Positions 15,983 to 24,024 of a stretch of 64,000 bases of DNA are shown here, in pieces. How positions within the stretch are numbered: position 1 is the stretch's first letter; each line of letters opens with the position of its first letter. A program made the translations under genes and the position numbers. The stretch covers positions 558,001 through 622,000 of the forward strand of contig NZ_CP123384.1 in NCBI RefSeq assembly GCF_040409955.1. Direction: 5' to 3'. The stretch comes from Salipiger sp. H15 (GTDB lineage: Bacteria; Pseudomonadota; Alphaproteobacteria; Rhodobacterales; Rhodobacteraceae). The notes under the pieces were generated by a model. The model was not told the origin of the DNA, searched no databases, and saw only the letters and a program-made list of their open reading frames with translations.

Positions 15983-17155
15983 ATGCAGGACGTTGTCATT
16001 ACCGGGGCCGCGCGCACCGCGATGGGGGGATTCCAGGGGGTTCTGTCGGGGCTCAGCGCCGCCGAGCTGGGCGGGGCCGCGATCCGCGCGGCGCTCTCCG
16101 AGGCCGGCCGCCCCGCGGTAGACGAGCTGCTCATGGGCTGCGTCCTGCCCGCCGGACAGGGCCAGGCCCCCGCGCGCCAGGCGGGCTTCAAGGGGGGTCT
16201 CGGCGAGACGGTGCCGGCCACCACGCTCAACAAGATGTGCGGCTCGGGGATGAAGGCGGCGATGATGGCCTGGGACCGGCTGGCGCTCGGCCATGCCGAG
16301 GTGATGGTCGCCGGCGGCATGGAAAGCATGACCGAAGCCCCCTACCTGCTGCCCAAGATGCGCGGCGGCGCGCGGCTCGGCCACGGCGAGGTGGTCGACC
16401 ACATGTTCCTCGACGGGCTCGAGGACGCCTATGACAAGGGCCGCCTCATGGGCACCTTCGCCGAGGATTGCGCCGAGGCCTTCCAGTTCACCCGCGAGGC
16501 GCAGGACCAGTACGCGCTCGCCTCGCTGTCGAACGCGCTCGACGCCGAGCGCAGCGGCGCCTTCGAGAACGAGATCATCCCGGTCACCGTGCACGCCCGT
16601 ACCGGCGAGGAGGTGATCACCCGCGACGAGCAGCCCGCCCGCGCCCGGCCCGAGAAGATTCCCCACCTCAAGCCCGCCTTCCGCCCCGGCGGCACGGTGA
16701 CCGCCGCCAACTCGAGCTCGATCTCCGACGGCGCCGCGGCGCTGGTGCTGACGACGCTCGGCGCGGTCGAGAGGACCGGCGCCGTGCCGCGCGCGCGCAT
16801 CCTCGGCCATGCCACCCACGCCCAGGCCCCCTCGCGCTTTCCCACCGCGCCGATTCCCGCCGCGCGCAAGCTGCTCGAGCGGATCGGCTGGCGGCTCTCG
16901 GACGTCGACCTCTGGGAGGTCAACGAGGCCTTTGCCGTGGTGCCCATGGCCTTCATGAAGGAGATGGGCCTGCCGCGCGACGTGGTGAACGTGAACGGCG
17001 GCGCCTGCGCGCTCGGCCACCCGATCGGTGCCTCGGGGGCGCGGATCATGGTCACGCTGCTCAACGCGCTGGAAACCCGCGGGCTGAAGCGCGGCATCGC
17101 GGCAATCTGCATCGGCGGCGGCGAGGGCACGGCGATCGCCATAGAGCGCCTCTGA
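15983..17155 (+). CDS. Acetyl-CoA C-acetyltransferase (biosynthetic-type thiolase)
   Basis: This enzyme condenses two acetyl-CoA to acetoacetyl-CoA, or runs in reverse. The 390-residue protein has the nucleophilic cysteine in NKMCGSGMKA (about residue 89), NEAFAVV with the catalytic Asn/His region, GGACALGHPIGASGARI with the catalytic His, and a second cysteine in CIGGGEGTA near the end. Length and motifs match PhaA/AtoB-type thiolases more than FadA. GGAGGAGA sits at ideal spacing before the start. The gene stands alone: no phaB follows. Acetoacetyl-CoA formation is the entry to both polyhydroxybutyrate and the ethylmalonyl-CoA pathway, whose ccr and ecm genes are at 54-58 kb. Confidence 0.93.
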   Translation: MQDVVITGAARTAMGGFQGVLSGLSAAELGGAAIRAALSEAGRPAVDELLMGCVLPAGQGQAPARQAGFKGGLGETVPATTLNKMCGSGMKAAMMAWDRLALGHAEVMVAGGMESMTEAPYLLPKMRGGARLGHGEVVDHMFLDGLEDAYDKGRLMGTFAEDCAEAFQFTREAQDQYALASLSNALDAERSGAFENEIIPVTVHARTGEEVITRDEQPARARPEKIPHLKPAFRPGGTVTAANSSSISDGAAALVLTTLGAVERTGAVPRARILGHATHAQAPSRFPTAPIPAARKLLERIGWRLSDVDLWEVNEAFAVVPMAFMKEMGLPRDVVNVNGGACALGHPIGASGARIMVTLLNALETRGLKRGIAAICIGGGEGTAIAIERL

Positions 17156-17196
17156 GGCCCCTGCGACGGCCAGCTGCGACGGTGGGCTGCGACGGT

Positions 17197-17225
17197 GGCG
17201 GGTCTTGCGGGTCCCGCCCGCTTTT
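17197..17225 (+). terminator. Probable terminator after the thiolase gene
   Basis: GGCGGG (17197-17202) pairs with CCCGCC (17213-17218) around a 10-base loop, followed by CGCTTTT. Just before it the unit CTGCGACGG occurs three times at about 14-base spacing (17161-17196). Confidence 0.45.
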
Positions 17226-17241
17226 GACATGAGCACGCCCC

Positions 17242-17889
17242 ATGAGCGCCGATTACAATCCCCCGCAGGGCGAGATCCCGATCCTTCACGCCGATCACGA
17301 GATCCTCGTGGTCGACAAGCCCGCCGGGCTGCTGTCGGTGCCCGGCAAGGGCCCGGAGCTGGCCGACTGCCTGATCGAGCGGCTCAAGCAGGCCTTTCCG
17401 CAGGTGCTGCTGGTGCACCGGCTCGACCGCGACACCTCGGGCGTCATGGTCTTTGCCCTGACCGCCCATGCGCAGCGCCACATCGGCCTGCAGTTCGAGC
17501 ACCGGCGCACCAAGAAGACCTACCTCGCCCGCGTCGCCGGACGGCTCGAGCCGAAGACCGGCCATGTCGACCTGCCGCTGATCGTCGACTGGCCGAACCG
17601 GCCCAAGCAGATGGTCTGCCATGAGACCGGCAAGCCGGCGCAGACCGACTGGCGGGTGATCAAGGCCACCGACGAGGAAACCCGGGTGCACCTCATGCCG
17701 CTCACCGGCCGCAGCCACCAGCTGCGCGTGCACATGCTGGCGCAGGGCCACCCGATTCTCGGTGACCCCTTCTACGCCCCGGAAACCGCGGCGCAGTACC
17801 CGCGGATGATGCTGCACGCCGAGGAGCTGCGCCTGCGCCACCCCGACGGCGGCCTCGGCCACAAGTTCCGCGCCCCCGCGCCCTTCTGA
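17242..17889 (+). CDS. RluA-family RNA pseudouridine synthase
   Basis: This enzyme converts specific uridines in rRNA or tRNA to pseudouridine. The catalytic motif HRLDRDTSGVMVFAL carries the essential aspartate (about residue 62), and the other family segments are ILVVDKPAGLLSVPGKG, KKTYLARVAG and LTGRSHQLRVHM. At 215 residues it is a short member without an S4 domain, like RluA itself, which acts on 23S rRNA U746 and tRNA U32. The exact target position cannot be assigned from the sequence. It is convergent with the N-formylglutamate amidohydrolase gene; a strong hairpin lies between. Confidence 0.92.
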   Translation: MSADYNPPQGEIPILHADHEILVVDKPAGLLSVPGKGPELADCLIERLKQAFPQVLLVHRLDRDTSGVMVFALTAHAQRHIGLQFEHRRTKKTYLARVAGRLEPKTGHVDLPLIVDWPNRPKQMVCHETGKPAQTDWRVIKATDEETRVHLMPLTGRSHQLRVHMLAQGHPILGDPFYAPETAAQYPRMMLHAEELRLRHPDGGLGHKFRAPAPF

Positions 17890-17920
17890 TCGCCTGACGA
17901 ATCCCTCACGCGAAAGTTTC

Positions 17921-17943
17921 CCCGCCGGACACGCGCCGGCGGG
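17921..17943. terminator. Hairpin between convergent genes
   Basis: CCCGCCGG and CCGGCGGG form an exact 8-base-pair stem with loop ACACGCG. It sits between the stops of the pseudouridine synthase and the amidohydrolase, so it may serve both directions; the T-runs are short (AACTTTC on the minus strand). Confidence 0.5.
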
Positions 17944-17949
17944 CAGGCG

Positions 17950-18810
17950 CTATTCCGCCGCGAGCCGCTGGTCGCGGTGCCCGATGGCGGCGACCTCGGC
18001 GATCACCCCGCGCAGCAGCCGCCGGAAGGCGTGGAAATTCGCGCTCGGCCGAATCGAGGCCTCGTCCATGTAGAGCGCCCGGTCGATCTCGATCTGGATC
18101 GCGTGCTGGCGCCGCGAGGGGCGGCCGTAGTTCTGCGTGGTGAAGGCCCCGGCAAAGGGCGCATTGCGCGCCACCACGAGCCCGGCGCGGCGGAAGGCCT
18201 GCTCGACCAGCTCGACGATCTCCGGGGCCGCAGAGGCGCCGAAACGGTCGCCCAGCACGATCTCCGGCCGCTCGCCGTTCTTGCGCAGGACGCTGTCCAC
18301 CGCCTCGTGCGGCATGGAGTGGCAGTCGATCAGGATCGATTCGCCGAATTGAGACTTGGCGCTGTCGAGCAGCGACTGCAGCCGGGCGTGGTAGGGCCTC
18401 CAGTAGAGCCCGATGCGGCGCTCTGCCTCGGCCAGCGGCAGCTTGCCGCAATAGATCGCCCGGCCATTGGCCACGACCCGCGGCACGACCCCCAGCCCGC
18501 TTGCCACGCGCGGATTGTGCCCGGCGCGGCGCACGCCCTCGATCAGCGCGGGGTCAAGCTCGTCCGCGGCACGGTTGAGGTCGATAAAGGCCCGCGGCGC
18601 CCCGGCGCGCAGCAGCGGCGCCCCGAACTGCGGCGCGCAATCGAAGAGCCGGTCGACGAAGGCGTCCTCGGAGGATCGAATCAAGGTCTCGTCGAGAATC
18701 GTCCCGCGCAGGAAGCTCCAAGGATAGTCGCGTCCCGAATGCGGAGAGGCGAAAACCACCGCCGAGCTCGGCGTTTCAGGCAGATCGAGGTGATAAGCGA
18801 CTTTGGGCAT
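17950..18810 (-). CDS. N-formylglutamate amidohydrolase family protein
   Basis: A 286-residue zinc-dependent amidohydrolase-like protein. Diagnostic segments are FASPHSGRDYP near the N-terminus, AFIDLNRAADELDP, and ESILIDCHSMP, which carry the expected metal and substrate ligands. In histidine degradation, HutG-type enzymes of this family split N-formylglutamate to glutamate and formate. No hut gene is nearby, so the physiological substrate may be another N-formyl or N-acyl amino acid. The start (MPKVAYHLDLPETP) is preceded by AAGGAGC at good spacing. The gene diverges from tRNA-Val. Confidence 0.9.
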   Translation of the reverse strand: MPKVAYHLDLPETPSSAVVFASPHSGRDYPWSFLRGTILDETLIRSSEDAFVDRLFDCAPQFGAPLLRAGAPRAFIDLNRAADELDPALIEGVRRAGHNPRVASGLGVVPRVVANGRAIYCGKLPLAEAERRIGLYWRPYHARLQSLLDSAKSQFGESILIDCHSMPHEAVDSVLRKNGERPEIVLGDRFGASAAPEIVELVEQAFRRAGLVVARNAPFAGAFTTQNYGRPSRRQHAIQIEIDRALYMDEASIRPSANFHAFRRLLRGVIAEVAAIGHRDQRLAAE

Positions 18811-18863
18811 AAGGGCTCCTTGCGAAAACAGGATAGCCTGAAACCTATTTCTGCCAAAAGCCC

Positions 18864-18892
18864 TTGATCCCCCCTCCGACTCCTTTTATAGA
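18864..18892 (+). promoter_or_regulatory. Promoter of tRNA-Val
   Basis: TTGATC (18864-18869) and TATAGA (18887-18892) are separated by exactly 17 bases, about 78 bases upstream of the tRNA. The same -35 hexamer appears in the proposed rpsA promoter. Identified by consensus only. Confidence 0.5.
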
Positions 18893-18969
18893 GCCCTCCA
18901 CCGGCGCAGTTCACCGCGGACTTCCACAGAGGGAAGCGGGGCGAAAGCAAAGAAAAGCGCAGGCCATAC

Positions 18970-19044
18970 GGGCGGTTAGCTCAGCGGTAGAGCACTACGT
19001 TGACATCGTAGTGGCCACTGGTTCGATCCCAGTACCGCCCACCA
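18970..19044 (+). tRNA. tRNA-Val (anticodon GAC)
   Basis: A 75-base cloverleaf. The acceptor arms GGGCGGT and ACCGCCC pair fully, followed by discriminator A and an encoded CCA. The D arm is GCTC...GAGC. The anticodon stem CTACG/CGTAG encloses loop TTGACAT with anticodon GAC. The T arm ACTGG-TTCGATC-CCAGT is standard. The rpmJ gene follows 80 bases downstream and may be read from the same promoter. No integrase or duplicated 3' end was seen, so it is not an occupied attachment site here. Confidence 0.97.
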
Positions 19045-19124
19045 TTATTCACCGTCCTGGGACACGTCCCGGGGCACAACGCAACGCCAGGCGCTCGCGC
19101 GCCGCGAAAGAGGAGAGACTTGAT

Positions 19125-19250
19125 ATGAAAGTCGCAAACTCGCTCCGCTCGCTCAAACAGCGCCATCGCGACTGCCGCGTCGTGCGTCGTAAGGGCCGCG
19201 TCTACGTGATCAACAAGACCCAGCGCCGTTTCAAAGCCCGTCAGGGCTGA
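19125..19250 (+). CDS. rpmJ: 50S ribosomal protein L36, zinc-free type
   Basis: A 41-residue basic protein, [20 protein letters not shown] then [21 protein letters not shown], the short L36 of the large subunit. It has only one cysteine (Cys17) and lacks the Cys3-His zinc ribbon, so it is the C-minus (zinc-independent) type common in alphaproteobacteria. AGGAGAG lies seven bases before the ATG. Two strong terminators follow (19280 and 19364). Monocistronic apart from possible cotranscription with tRNA-Val. Confidence 0.96.
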   Translation: MKVANSLRSLKQRHRDCRVVRRKGRVYVINKTQRRFKARQG

Positions 19251-19279
19251 ACGAAGCGCAGGATCTTGATCCGGCTGAG

Positions 19280-19304
19280 GGCCGCCCGACAGGGTGGCCT
19301 TTTT
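19280..19304 (+). terminator. Intrinsic terminator of rpmJ
   Basis: GGCCGCCC and GGGTGGCC form an 8-base-pair stem (one G-T pair) with loop GACA, followed immediately by TTTTT, 30 bases after the rpmJ stop. Confidence 0.85.
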
Positions 19305-19363
19305 GCTTTCTGGGCCCCCGCCTGCCAGTCCGGGCCGACAGCCGCGAAAGCCCTCCGACCAAA

Positions 19364-19398
19364 CGAAAAGGCCCTGCGCGCTGCGCAGGGCCTTTTCG
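19364..19398. terminator. Very strong bidirectional terminator between rpmJ and trpF
   Basis: CGAAAAGGCCCTGCGC and its exact complement form a 16-base-pair stem with loop GCT. The A-rich and T-rich ends of the stem give a U-tract in both directions, suited to the convergent rpmJ and trpF units. It is a second terminator for rpmJ and the main one for trpF, whose stop is 26 bases away. Confidence 0.85.
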
Positions 19399-19423
19399 CT
19401 GTCGTCTCGCGGATCACCCGGCC

Positions 19424-20092
19424 TCAGAGCCGCGGCACCTCGGGCTCCGCCGCAACGGCCTGCGCCGCGCGCAGGAAGGCCCGAATCAATTCCGGCGATT
19501 TTTCGCCCGGTGCGCTCTCGACCCCCGACGACACGTCCACCTGCCGCGCCCCGGTGAGCCGCACCGCCTCTGCCACGTTGTCCGGCGTCAGCCCGCCTGC
19601 CAACATCCACGGCACCGGCCAGCGGCGACCGGCGACAAGCCGCCAGTCGAAGGCCAGCCCGTTGCCGCCCGGCAGCACCGAATCCTTCGGCGCCTTGGCA
19701 TCGACCAGAAGCTGGTCCGCCACCTTGCCATAGGCCTCGAGGGACGGCAGGTCGGCCTCCGAGGCCACCCCCACCGCCTTCATCACCGGCAGCCCGTAGC
19801 GGGCGCGAATCTGCCCCACACGCGCGATGCTCTCGCGGCCATGGAGCTGCAGCATGTCGAGCGGCACGGCGCCGCAGATCGCGTCGAGCAGCGCGTCCTC
19901 GGCATCCACCACCAGTGCCACCTTGGCGAGCCCCACGGGCGCCGAGAGCGCCAACTCGCGCGCCTCGGCCACGCTCACCGCGCGCGGGCTCCTGGGGAAG
20001 AAGACGAAGCCCGCGTAGCGCGCCCCGGCCTCTGCCGCGACCGCCACGTCCCGGGGCGTGCGCAGCCCGCAAATCTTCACGTGAATGTCCAT
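19424..20092 (-). CDS. trpF: Phosphoribosylanthranilate isomerase
   Basis: TrpF isomerises phosphoribosylanthranilate in tryptophan synthesis. The 222-residue TIM barrel has the catalytic cysteine in [11 protein letters not shown] (about residue 7) and the catalytic aspartate in VDVSSGVES, plus [14 protein letters not shown] and [10 protein letters not shown], all standard. The start at 20092 ([10 protein letters not shown]) is chosen because it gives the family N-terminus. trpB and trpA are not adjacent here. A palindromic terminator separates it from the LapA/ihfB unit upstream. Confidence 0.96.
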   Translation of the reverse strand: MDIHVKICGLRTPRDVAVAAEAGARYAGFVFFPRSPRAVSVAEARELALSAPVGLAKVALVVDAEDALLDAICGAVPLDMLQLHGRESIARVGQIRARYGLPVMKAVGVASEADLPSLEAYGKVADQLLVDAKAPKDSVLPGGNGLAFDWRLVAGRRWPVPWMLAGGLTPDNVAEAVRLTGARQVDVSSGVESAPGEKSPELIRAFLRAAQAVAAEPEVPRL

Positions 20093-20157
20093 ACGGCCCT
20101 CCGCTGCCAACAGGTTCTACCGCGCTTAGATATCCCCCGAGGGGAGGAGCGCAAGCA

Positions 20158-20182
20158 AAGAGGGGGGCAGCGCCCCCCTCTT
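20158..20182 (-). terminator. Terminator of the ihfB-lapA unit
   Basis: AAGAGGGGGGC and GCCCCCCTCTT form an exact 11-base-pair stem with a 3-base loop, 35 bases past the stop of the LapA-domain gene. The stem ends in CTCTTTGCTT on the minus strand, giving a modest U-tract. Confidence 0.7.
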
Positions 20183-20216
20183 CTTTCCGTCCAGCGATGC
20201 GAAAGGCCCTGCGCCC

Positions 20217-20567
20217 TCAGGCGCTCTGGTCGAGAATCGCCAGGACCTCGTCCTTGTCCTTGTCGCGCTCGTCCTGGGTCTTCTTCAGCTGGCGCTCGAG
20301 ACGCCGCACCTCGGTCTTGCGCTGTGCCGCCACCGCGCGGTGCTTGTGCTCGCGCAGCCATTCCCAGACGAAGCCGATCAGCAGCCCGGCGATGATGCCG
20401 CCGAGGATGACGATGAAGACCGGCACCGTCGCCGTGTGCTGGACGCCGAGCAGCTCCGCCATCTCGGCCGGCAGCAGGTTCAGCGTCACCGGCCCGCGGT
20501 TCGCGAGCGACACGCAGATCAGCACCACGGCCAGGACGGCCCAGAAGGCATAGCGAATGTATTTCAT
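20217..20567 (-). CDS. LapA-domain inner membrane protein
   Basis: A 116-residue protein with two membrane segments (about residues 5-22 and 48-68) and a charged C-terminal helix (residues about 75-112, rich in Lys, Glu, Asp). This matches the LapA (YciS-like) family, which in E. coli works with LapB in controlling lipopolysaccharide synthesis. No lapB gene is adjacent here, so that role is not shown by this sequence. It follows ihfB by five bases, so the two are surely cotranscribed. The start at 20567 has GAGGT-type Shine-Dalgarno bases just upstream. Confidence 0.85.
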   Translation of the reverse strand: MKYIRYAFWAVLAVVLICVSLANRGPVTLNLLPAEMAELLGVQHTATVPVFIVILGGIIAGLLIGFVWEWLREHKHRAVAAQRKTEVRRLERQLKKTQDERDKDKDEVLAILDQSA

Positions 20568-20572
20568 CGAGG

Positions 20573-20854
20573 TCACTTCCCGTTCAGTCGATCCCGCAGA
20601 AGCTTGCCGGTCTTGAAGAACGGCACGCATTTCTCCTCGACGTCAACGGCTTCGCCCGTGCGGGGGTTCCGCCCCTGTCTAGCGTCCCGCTGCTTGACGG
20701 AAAAGGCGCCAAAGCCGCGCAGTTCGACGCGGTTGCCCTGGGCCATCGCCGCGGTGATCTCCTCGAAGATCGTGTTCACGATCCTCTCGACGTCTCGTTG
20801 GTAGAGATGCGGGTTCTCCTCCGCGATCTTCTGGATCAATTCCGATCTGATCAT
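20573..20854 (-). CDS. ihfB: Integration host factor subunit beta
   Basis: IhfB pairs with IhfA to bend DNA at specific sites. The 93-residue protein has the HU/IHF fold: [20 protein letters not shown] at the N-terminus, [18 protein letters not shown] in the body, and the arm tip [10 protein letters not shown] with the proline that intercalates into [22 protein letters not shown] at the C-terminus is typical of the beta subunit. It lies in the conserved rpsA-ihfB-lapA-trpF order, interrupted here by a ChaC gene. Confidence 0.96.
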   Translation of the reverse strand: MIRSELIQKIAEENPHLYQRDVERIVNTIFEEITAAMAQGNRVELRGFGAFSVKQRDARQGRNPRTGEAVDVEEKCVPFFKTGKLLRDRLNGK

Positions 20855-20893
20855 CCTCGCCCATCCCTGTATCGCGTTTTCAGCGCTCCCCCT

Positions 20894-20923
20894 GTTGTAC
20901 GACCTTTGGCCGTGCCTCGCCAA
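20894..20923 (-). promoter_or_regulatory. Possible ihfB promoter
   Basis: On the minus strand TTGGCG (20923-20918) and TACAAC (20899-20894) lie 18 bases apart, about 40 bases before the ihfB start. Match to consensus is moderate and no other evidence exists. Confidence 0.3.
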
Positions 20924-21107
20924 ATGGAAAGCGCGAGAATCACCGAAAAATCCATGAAAAGCAGCACATTGCGCGGCTTCATGCCGGTCCGGTGTCCCGC
21001 GGACCCGCCTGCGGAGCCTTTGCTGCGCTGCGGCTAGGTCGGGACAGGTACGGCGATTCGCCTCCGGAAGCTGGCTGGATCGCGCTCGCGGGACGGCGAT
21101 GGGGCGC

Positions 21108-21794
21108 TCAGTCGAGCGCGTCGATCTCCGCCGCCACAAGCTGCTGAAGGCGCCAGAGTTTCGCGTCGTGGATGCCCTGCGCGGCCAGCGCGGTCACCGT
21201 CCGGTGCAGGTACTCGGTGTTCGAGCCGGCGTGGCCGCAGGCGCGCGCGATGATCGCCGCGGTCTGCTCGAGCGTGAGATCGGTGCGCAGCCGCTCGCCC
21301 TTGGGGGGCGCGTAGAAGGTCAGCGCCCGCACCGGCCCCGCCTCGGCCTCGACGTCGATCCAGCTGTAGGAGGTGCTCAGCTCGACATAGGGCATCTCGC
21401 GCCGCACCAGCGCCTCCAGCGCCGTCCCGACCTCGTCCTCGGGCACCTCCTGCAGCAGCGCGGTGCAGTCGCCGCCCGGCATCAGCGCCATCATCAGCCC
21501 GGGCGCCTCGGGCGTGCCGCGCCACGAGGTCAGCTCGATGCAGAAGGAGCGGTGCCAGCCGAGCGCCCGCCCCCGCCGCGAGGCGGCCGGGCGGAATTCC
21601 GGCTTCCACAGCAGCGAGCCATAGGCAAAGACCTGCAACGGCCCCTCGGGCCTCTGCGAAAGAATCTCGCGGGCCTTGGCGGCGATGGCCGCATCGTCCA
21701 GCCGGGTCCAGCCCCGATCCGCGGCGTCGCCCTCGGGAATGTCGCGGAACACGCGGCTGACATGCGCGTCGGTGAGGTGAAGCTCTGTATCCAT
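21108..21794 (-). CDS. chaC: ChaC-type gamma-glutamylcyclotransferase
   Basis: A 228-residue protein of the ChaC family, which cleaves glutathione to 5-oxoproline and Cys-Gly in the cytosol. The substrate-binding loop [13 protein letters not shown] (about residues 55-67) is exact, and the catalytic glutamate is probably in [14 protein letters not shown], as in characterised members. [18 protein letters not shown] is also family-typical. The gene sits between rpsA and ihfB on the same strand, where the two are normally adjacent, so it looks like an insertion. It has 253 bases on its ihfB side and about 175 on its rpsA side, so it may be its own unit. Confidence 0.92.
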   Translation of the reverse strand: MDTELHLTDAHVSRVFRDIPEGDAADRGWTRLDDAAIAAKAREILSQRPEGPLQVFAYGSLLWKPEFRPAASRRGRALGWHRSFCIELTSWRGTPEAPGLMMALMPGGDCTALLQEVPEDEVGTALEALVRREMPYVELSTSYSWIDVEAEAGPVRALTFYAPPKGERLRTDLTLEQTAAIIARACGHAGSNTEYLHRTVTALAAQGIHDAKLWRLQQLVAAEIDALD

Positions 21795-21914
21795 GCGCTT
21801 ATATCGCCACGCACGCGGGCGCCGTGCAAGCCGGCGGGAGGCCCTGCACAGCCCCCTGTGCGCCGCTGCTGCAAGGCTGGGCAGCCCGGAGCCGCGGGCG
21901 GCGCCGGTCGGGGC

Positions 21915-21944
21915 AAAAGAAAAAGGGCCCGGTCTCCCGGGGCC
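21915..21944 (-). terminator. Terminator of rpsA
   Basis: On the minus strand GGCCCCGG and CCGGGCC form a GC-rich stem (one bulged base) with loop GAGA, followed by C, TTTTT and CTTTT. It begins 26 bases after the rpsA stop and lies upstream of chaC. Confidence 0.75.
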
Positions 21945-21969
21945 TTCCTCAACTCTGCAAGCGCGAGGC

Positions 21970-23646
21970 TTACTCGCCGCGGTTCAGGGCCGCGCCGAGG
22001 ATGTCGCCGAGCGATGCACCCGAGTCGGACGAGCCGTACTGTTCCACGGCTTCCTTCTCTTCGGCGATCTCGCGTGCCTTGATCGACATGCCCAGACGAC
22101 GGGTCTTGCTGTCGATGTTGGTGACGCGGACGTCGAGCTTGTCGCCGACCGAGAAGCGCTCGGGGCGCTGCTCTGCGCGGTCACGCGACAGGTCGGAGCG
22201 GCGGATGAAGGACTTCATGCCTTCGTATTCCACCTCGATGCCGCCGTCTTCGATCGCGGTCACTTCGACGGTCACGATCGAGCCGCGCTTCACGCCGCCA
22301 ACCGCGTCAGCGAACTTGTCGCCGCCGAGTGCCTTGATCGAGAGCGAGATGCGCTCCTTGTCGGTGTCCACTTCGGTGACAACGGCCTTGACCACGTCGC
22401 CCTTGCGGTACTCCTGGATGGCTTCCTCGCCGCGCTGATCCCACGAGAGATCCGAGAGGTGAACCATGCCGTCGATCTCGCCGGGCAGGCCGATGAACAG
22501 ACCGAACTCGGTGATGTTCTTGACCTCGCCCTCGACCTCGGTCCCTTCCGGGTGGGTCTCGGAGAACACTTCCCACGGGTTGCGCATGGTCTGCTTGAGG
22601 CCGAGCGACACGCGGCGTTTCGCGGCGTCGATCTCGAGAACCATGACGTCGACTTCCTGCGAGGTCGACACGATCTTGCCCGGGTGGACGTTCTTCTTGG
22701 TCCAGGACATTTCCGACACGTGAACCAGACCTTCGACGCCCGGCTCCAGCTCCACGAAGGCGCCGTAATCGGTGATGTTGGTCACGCGGCCCGAGTGCAC
22801 CGAGCTCAGCGGGTACTTCACGGCCACCAGATCCCACGGATCTTCCTGCAGCTGCTTCATGCCGAGGCTGATACGGTGGGTGTCCTTGTTGATCTTGATG
22901 ACCTGGACCTTCACGGTCTCGCCGATCGTCAGGATCTCCGACGGGTGGTTGACGCGGCGCCATGCCATGTCGGTGACGTGCAGCAGGCCGTCCACGCCGC
23001 CCAGGTCAACGAACGCACCGTATTCGGTGATGTTCTTGACCACGCCGTCGACCGTCTGGCCTTCGGTGAGGTTGGCGATGACTTCCGCACGCTGCTCGGC
23101 GCGCGATTCCTCGAGGATCGCACGGCGCGAGACAACGATGTTGCCACGGCGACGGTCCATCTTGAGGATCTGGAACGGCTGCTTGAGACCCATGAGCGGG
23201 CCGGCGTCGCGCACGGGGCGGACGTCAACCTGCGAGCCGGGCAGGAAGGCAACGGCGCCGCCGAGGTCGACGGTGAAGCCACCCTTGACGCGGCCGAAGA
23301 TCGCACCTTCGACGCGGGCGTCGTCGGCGTAGGCCTTCTCGAGACGGTCCCATGCCTCTTCGCGGCGGGCCATCTCACGGCTGATCACGGCTTCGCCGCG
23401 GGCGTTTTCTGCTGCGCGCAGGTAAACCTCGACTTCGTCGCCGACCGAGATCTCGGGGGCTTCGCCGGGGTTTGCGAATTCCTTCAGCTCGACGCGGCCT
23501 TCCATCTTGTAGCCGACGTCGATGATGGCCTGGCCCGCTTCGATCGCGATGACCTTGCCCTTAACAACGGACCCCTCTTCGGGGGTGTCCATTTCGAAGC
23601 TTTCGGAAAGGAGGGCTTCGAACTCCTCCATGGTTGCGTTTGCCAT
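21970..23646 (-). CDS. rpsA: 30S ribosomal protein S1
   Basis: S1 binds mRNA on the small subunit. At 558 residues it has the six-domain architecture of full-length S1: two N-terminal ribosome-binding domains and four RNA-binding S1 domains at roughly 190-260, 275-345, 365-435 and 450-520, each with the G-x-V-x-x-I-T-x-Y/F-G-A/L-F-V pattern (for example VTNITDYGAFVELEPG, VKNITEFGLFIGLPG). Codon choice is plainer than in neighbours (more GGC, AAG, GTC and A/T third bases), as expected for a highly expressed gene. The Shine-Dalgarno match is poor at normal spacing (AAAGGA is 12 bases before the ATG), which fits autoregulated S1 genes. Cytidylate kinase, its usual upstream neighbour, is absent. 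Confidence 0.97.
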   Translation of the reverse strand: MANATMEEFEALLSESFEMDTPEEGSVVKGKVIAIEAGQAIIDVGYKMEGRVELKEFANPGEAPEISVGDEVEVYLRAAENARGEAVISREMARREEAWDRLEKAYADDARVEGAIFGRVKGGFTVDLGGAVAFLPGSQVDVRPVRDAGPLMGLKQPFQILKMDRRRGNIVVSRRAILEESRAEQRAEVIANLTEGQTVDGVVKNITEYGAFVDLGGVDGLLHVTDMAWRRVNHPSEILTIGETVKVQVIKINKDTHRISLGMKQLQEDPWDLVAVKYPLSSVHSGRVTNITDYGAFVELEPGVEGLVHVSEMSWTKKNVHPGKIVSTSQEVDVMVLEIDAAKRRVSLGLKQTMRNPWEVFSETHPEGTEVEGEVKNITEFGLFIGLPGEIDGMVHLSDLSWDQRGEEAIQEYRKGDVVKAVVTEVDTDKERISLSIKALGGDKFADAVGGVKRGSIVTVEVTAIEDGGIEVEYEGMKSFIRRSDLSRDRAEQRPERFSVGDKLDVRVTNIDSKTRRLGMSIKAREIAEEKEAVEQYGSSDSGASLGDILGAALNRGE

Positions 23647-23807
23647 GTGGCGTATATGTCCTTTACATCGGTTTTACTGGCCGGGTGGTTGTCTCCACCG
23701 GTCTTCGGATTGGTCTTTCGGGCGCTCCGCATATGACAAAGAGGGCCGGTTGTCCGACCCTGCCCGTCTCGATGTCCGCGGCGTTTGATGCCTTGCTTGA
23801 CGCGCGC

Positions 23808-23836
23808 GATATAGCCCCACCCGTCCCGCAGATCAA
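23808..23836 (-). promoter_or_regulatory. Promoter of rpsA
   Basis: On the minus strand TTGATC (23836-23831) and TATATC (23813-23808) are separated by exactly 17 bases. This would start the mRNA about 155 bases before the coding region, leaving a leader long enough for the feedback control known for S1 in other bacteria. Based on consensus match only. Confidence 0.5.
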
Positions 23837-23898
23837 GGGCGAAGGCCGGATCGATGCCCTCTCCGCCCGGCGCACCCGCCCGTGGCCGGCCTCCGGCG

Positions 23899-23921
23899 GG
23901 CGTATTTAAGAAGAGAAGAAG
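23899..23921 (+). repeat. Dispersed TATTT/GAAG element, copy 2
   Basis: Same 23-base unit as at 7164 and 42834 with a changed middle: GGCGTATTT, then TAAG-type spacer, then AAGAGAAGAAG. The hairpin-forming GCCGG-CCT-CCGGC immediately precedes it. Confidence 0.6.
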
Positions 23922-24024
23922 CAGGAGGCGGCGCGCCCGTCTCCGCCGCTCACGGCCCTGTCACGAAGCGGAGGCTTGGCGCGTCGGGCGATTGCTGTAT
24001 CGTCACGATCCGGAGGAGATCCGC

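Larger units (their letters stand above)
23647..24024. other. Divergent intergenic region, rpsA / GAF-Fis regulator
   Basis: 378 bases with no gene. They hold the rpsA leader (about 155 bases), its promoter at 23808-23836, and copy 2 of the dispersed TATTT/GAAG element at 23899-23921, just ahead of the regulator gene. Confidence 0.55.

Noticed and set aside
18970..19044. tRNA-Val as an integration site for a mobile element.
   Set aside because: No integrase, no direct repeat of the tRNA 3' end and no foreign-looking genes follow it.
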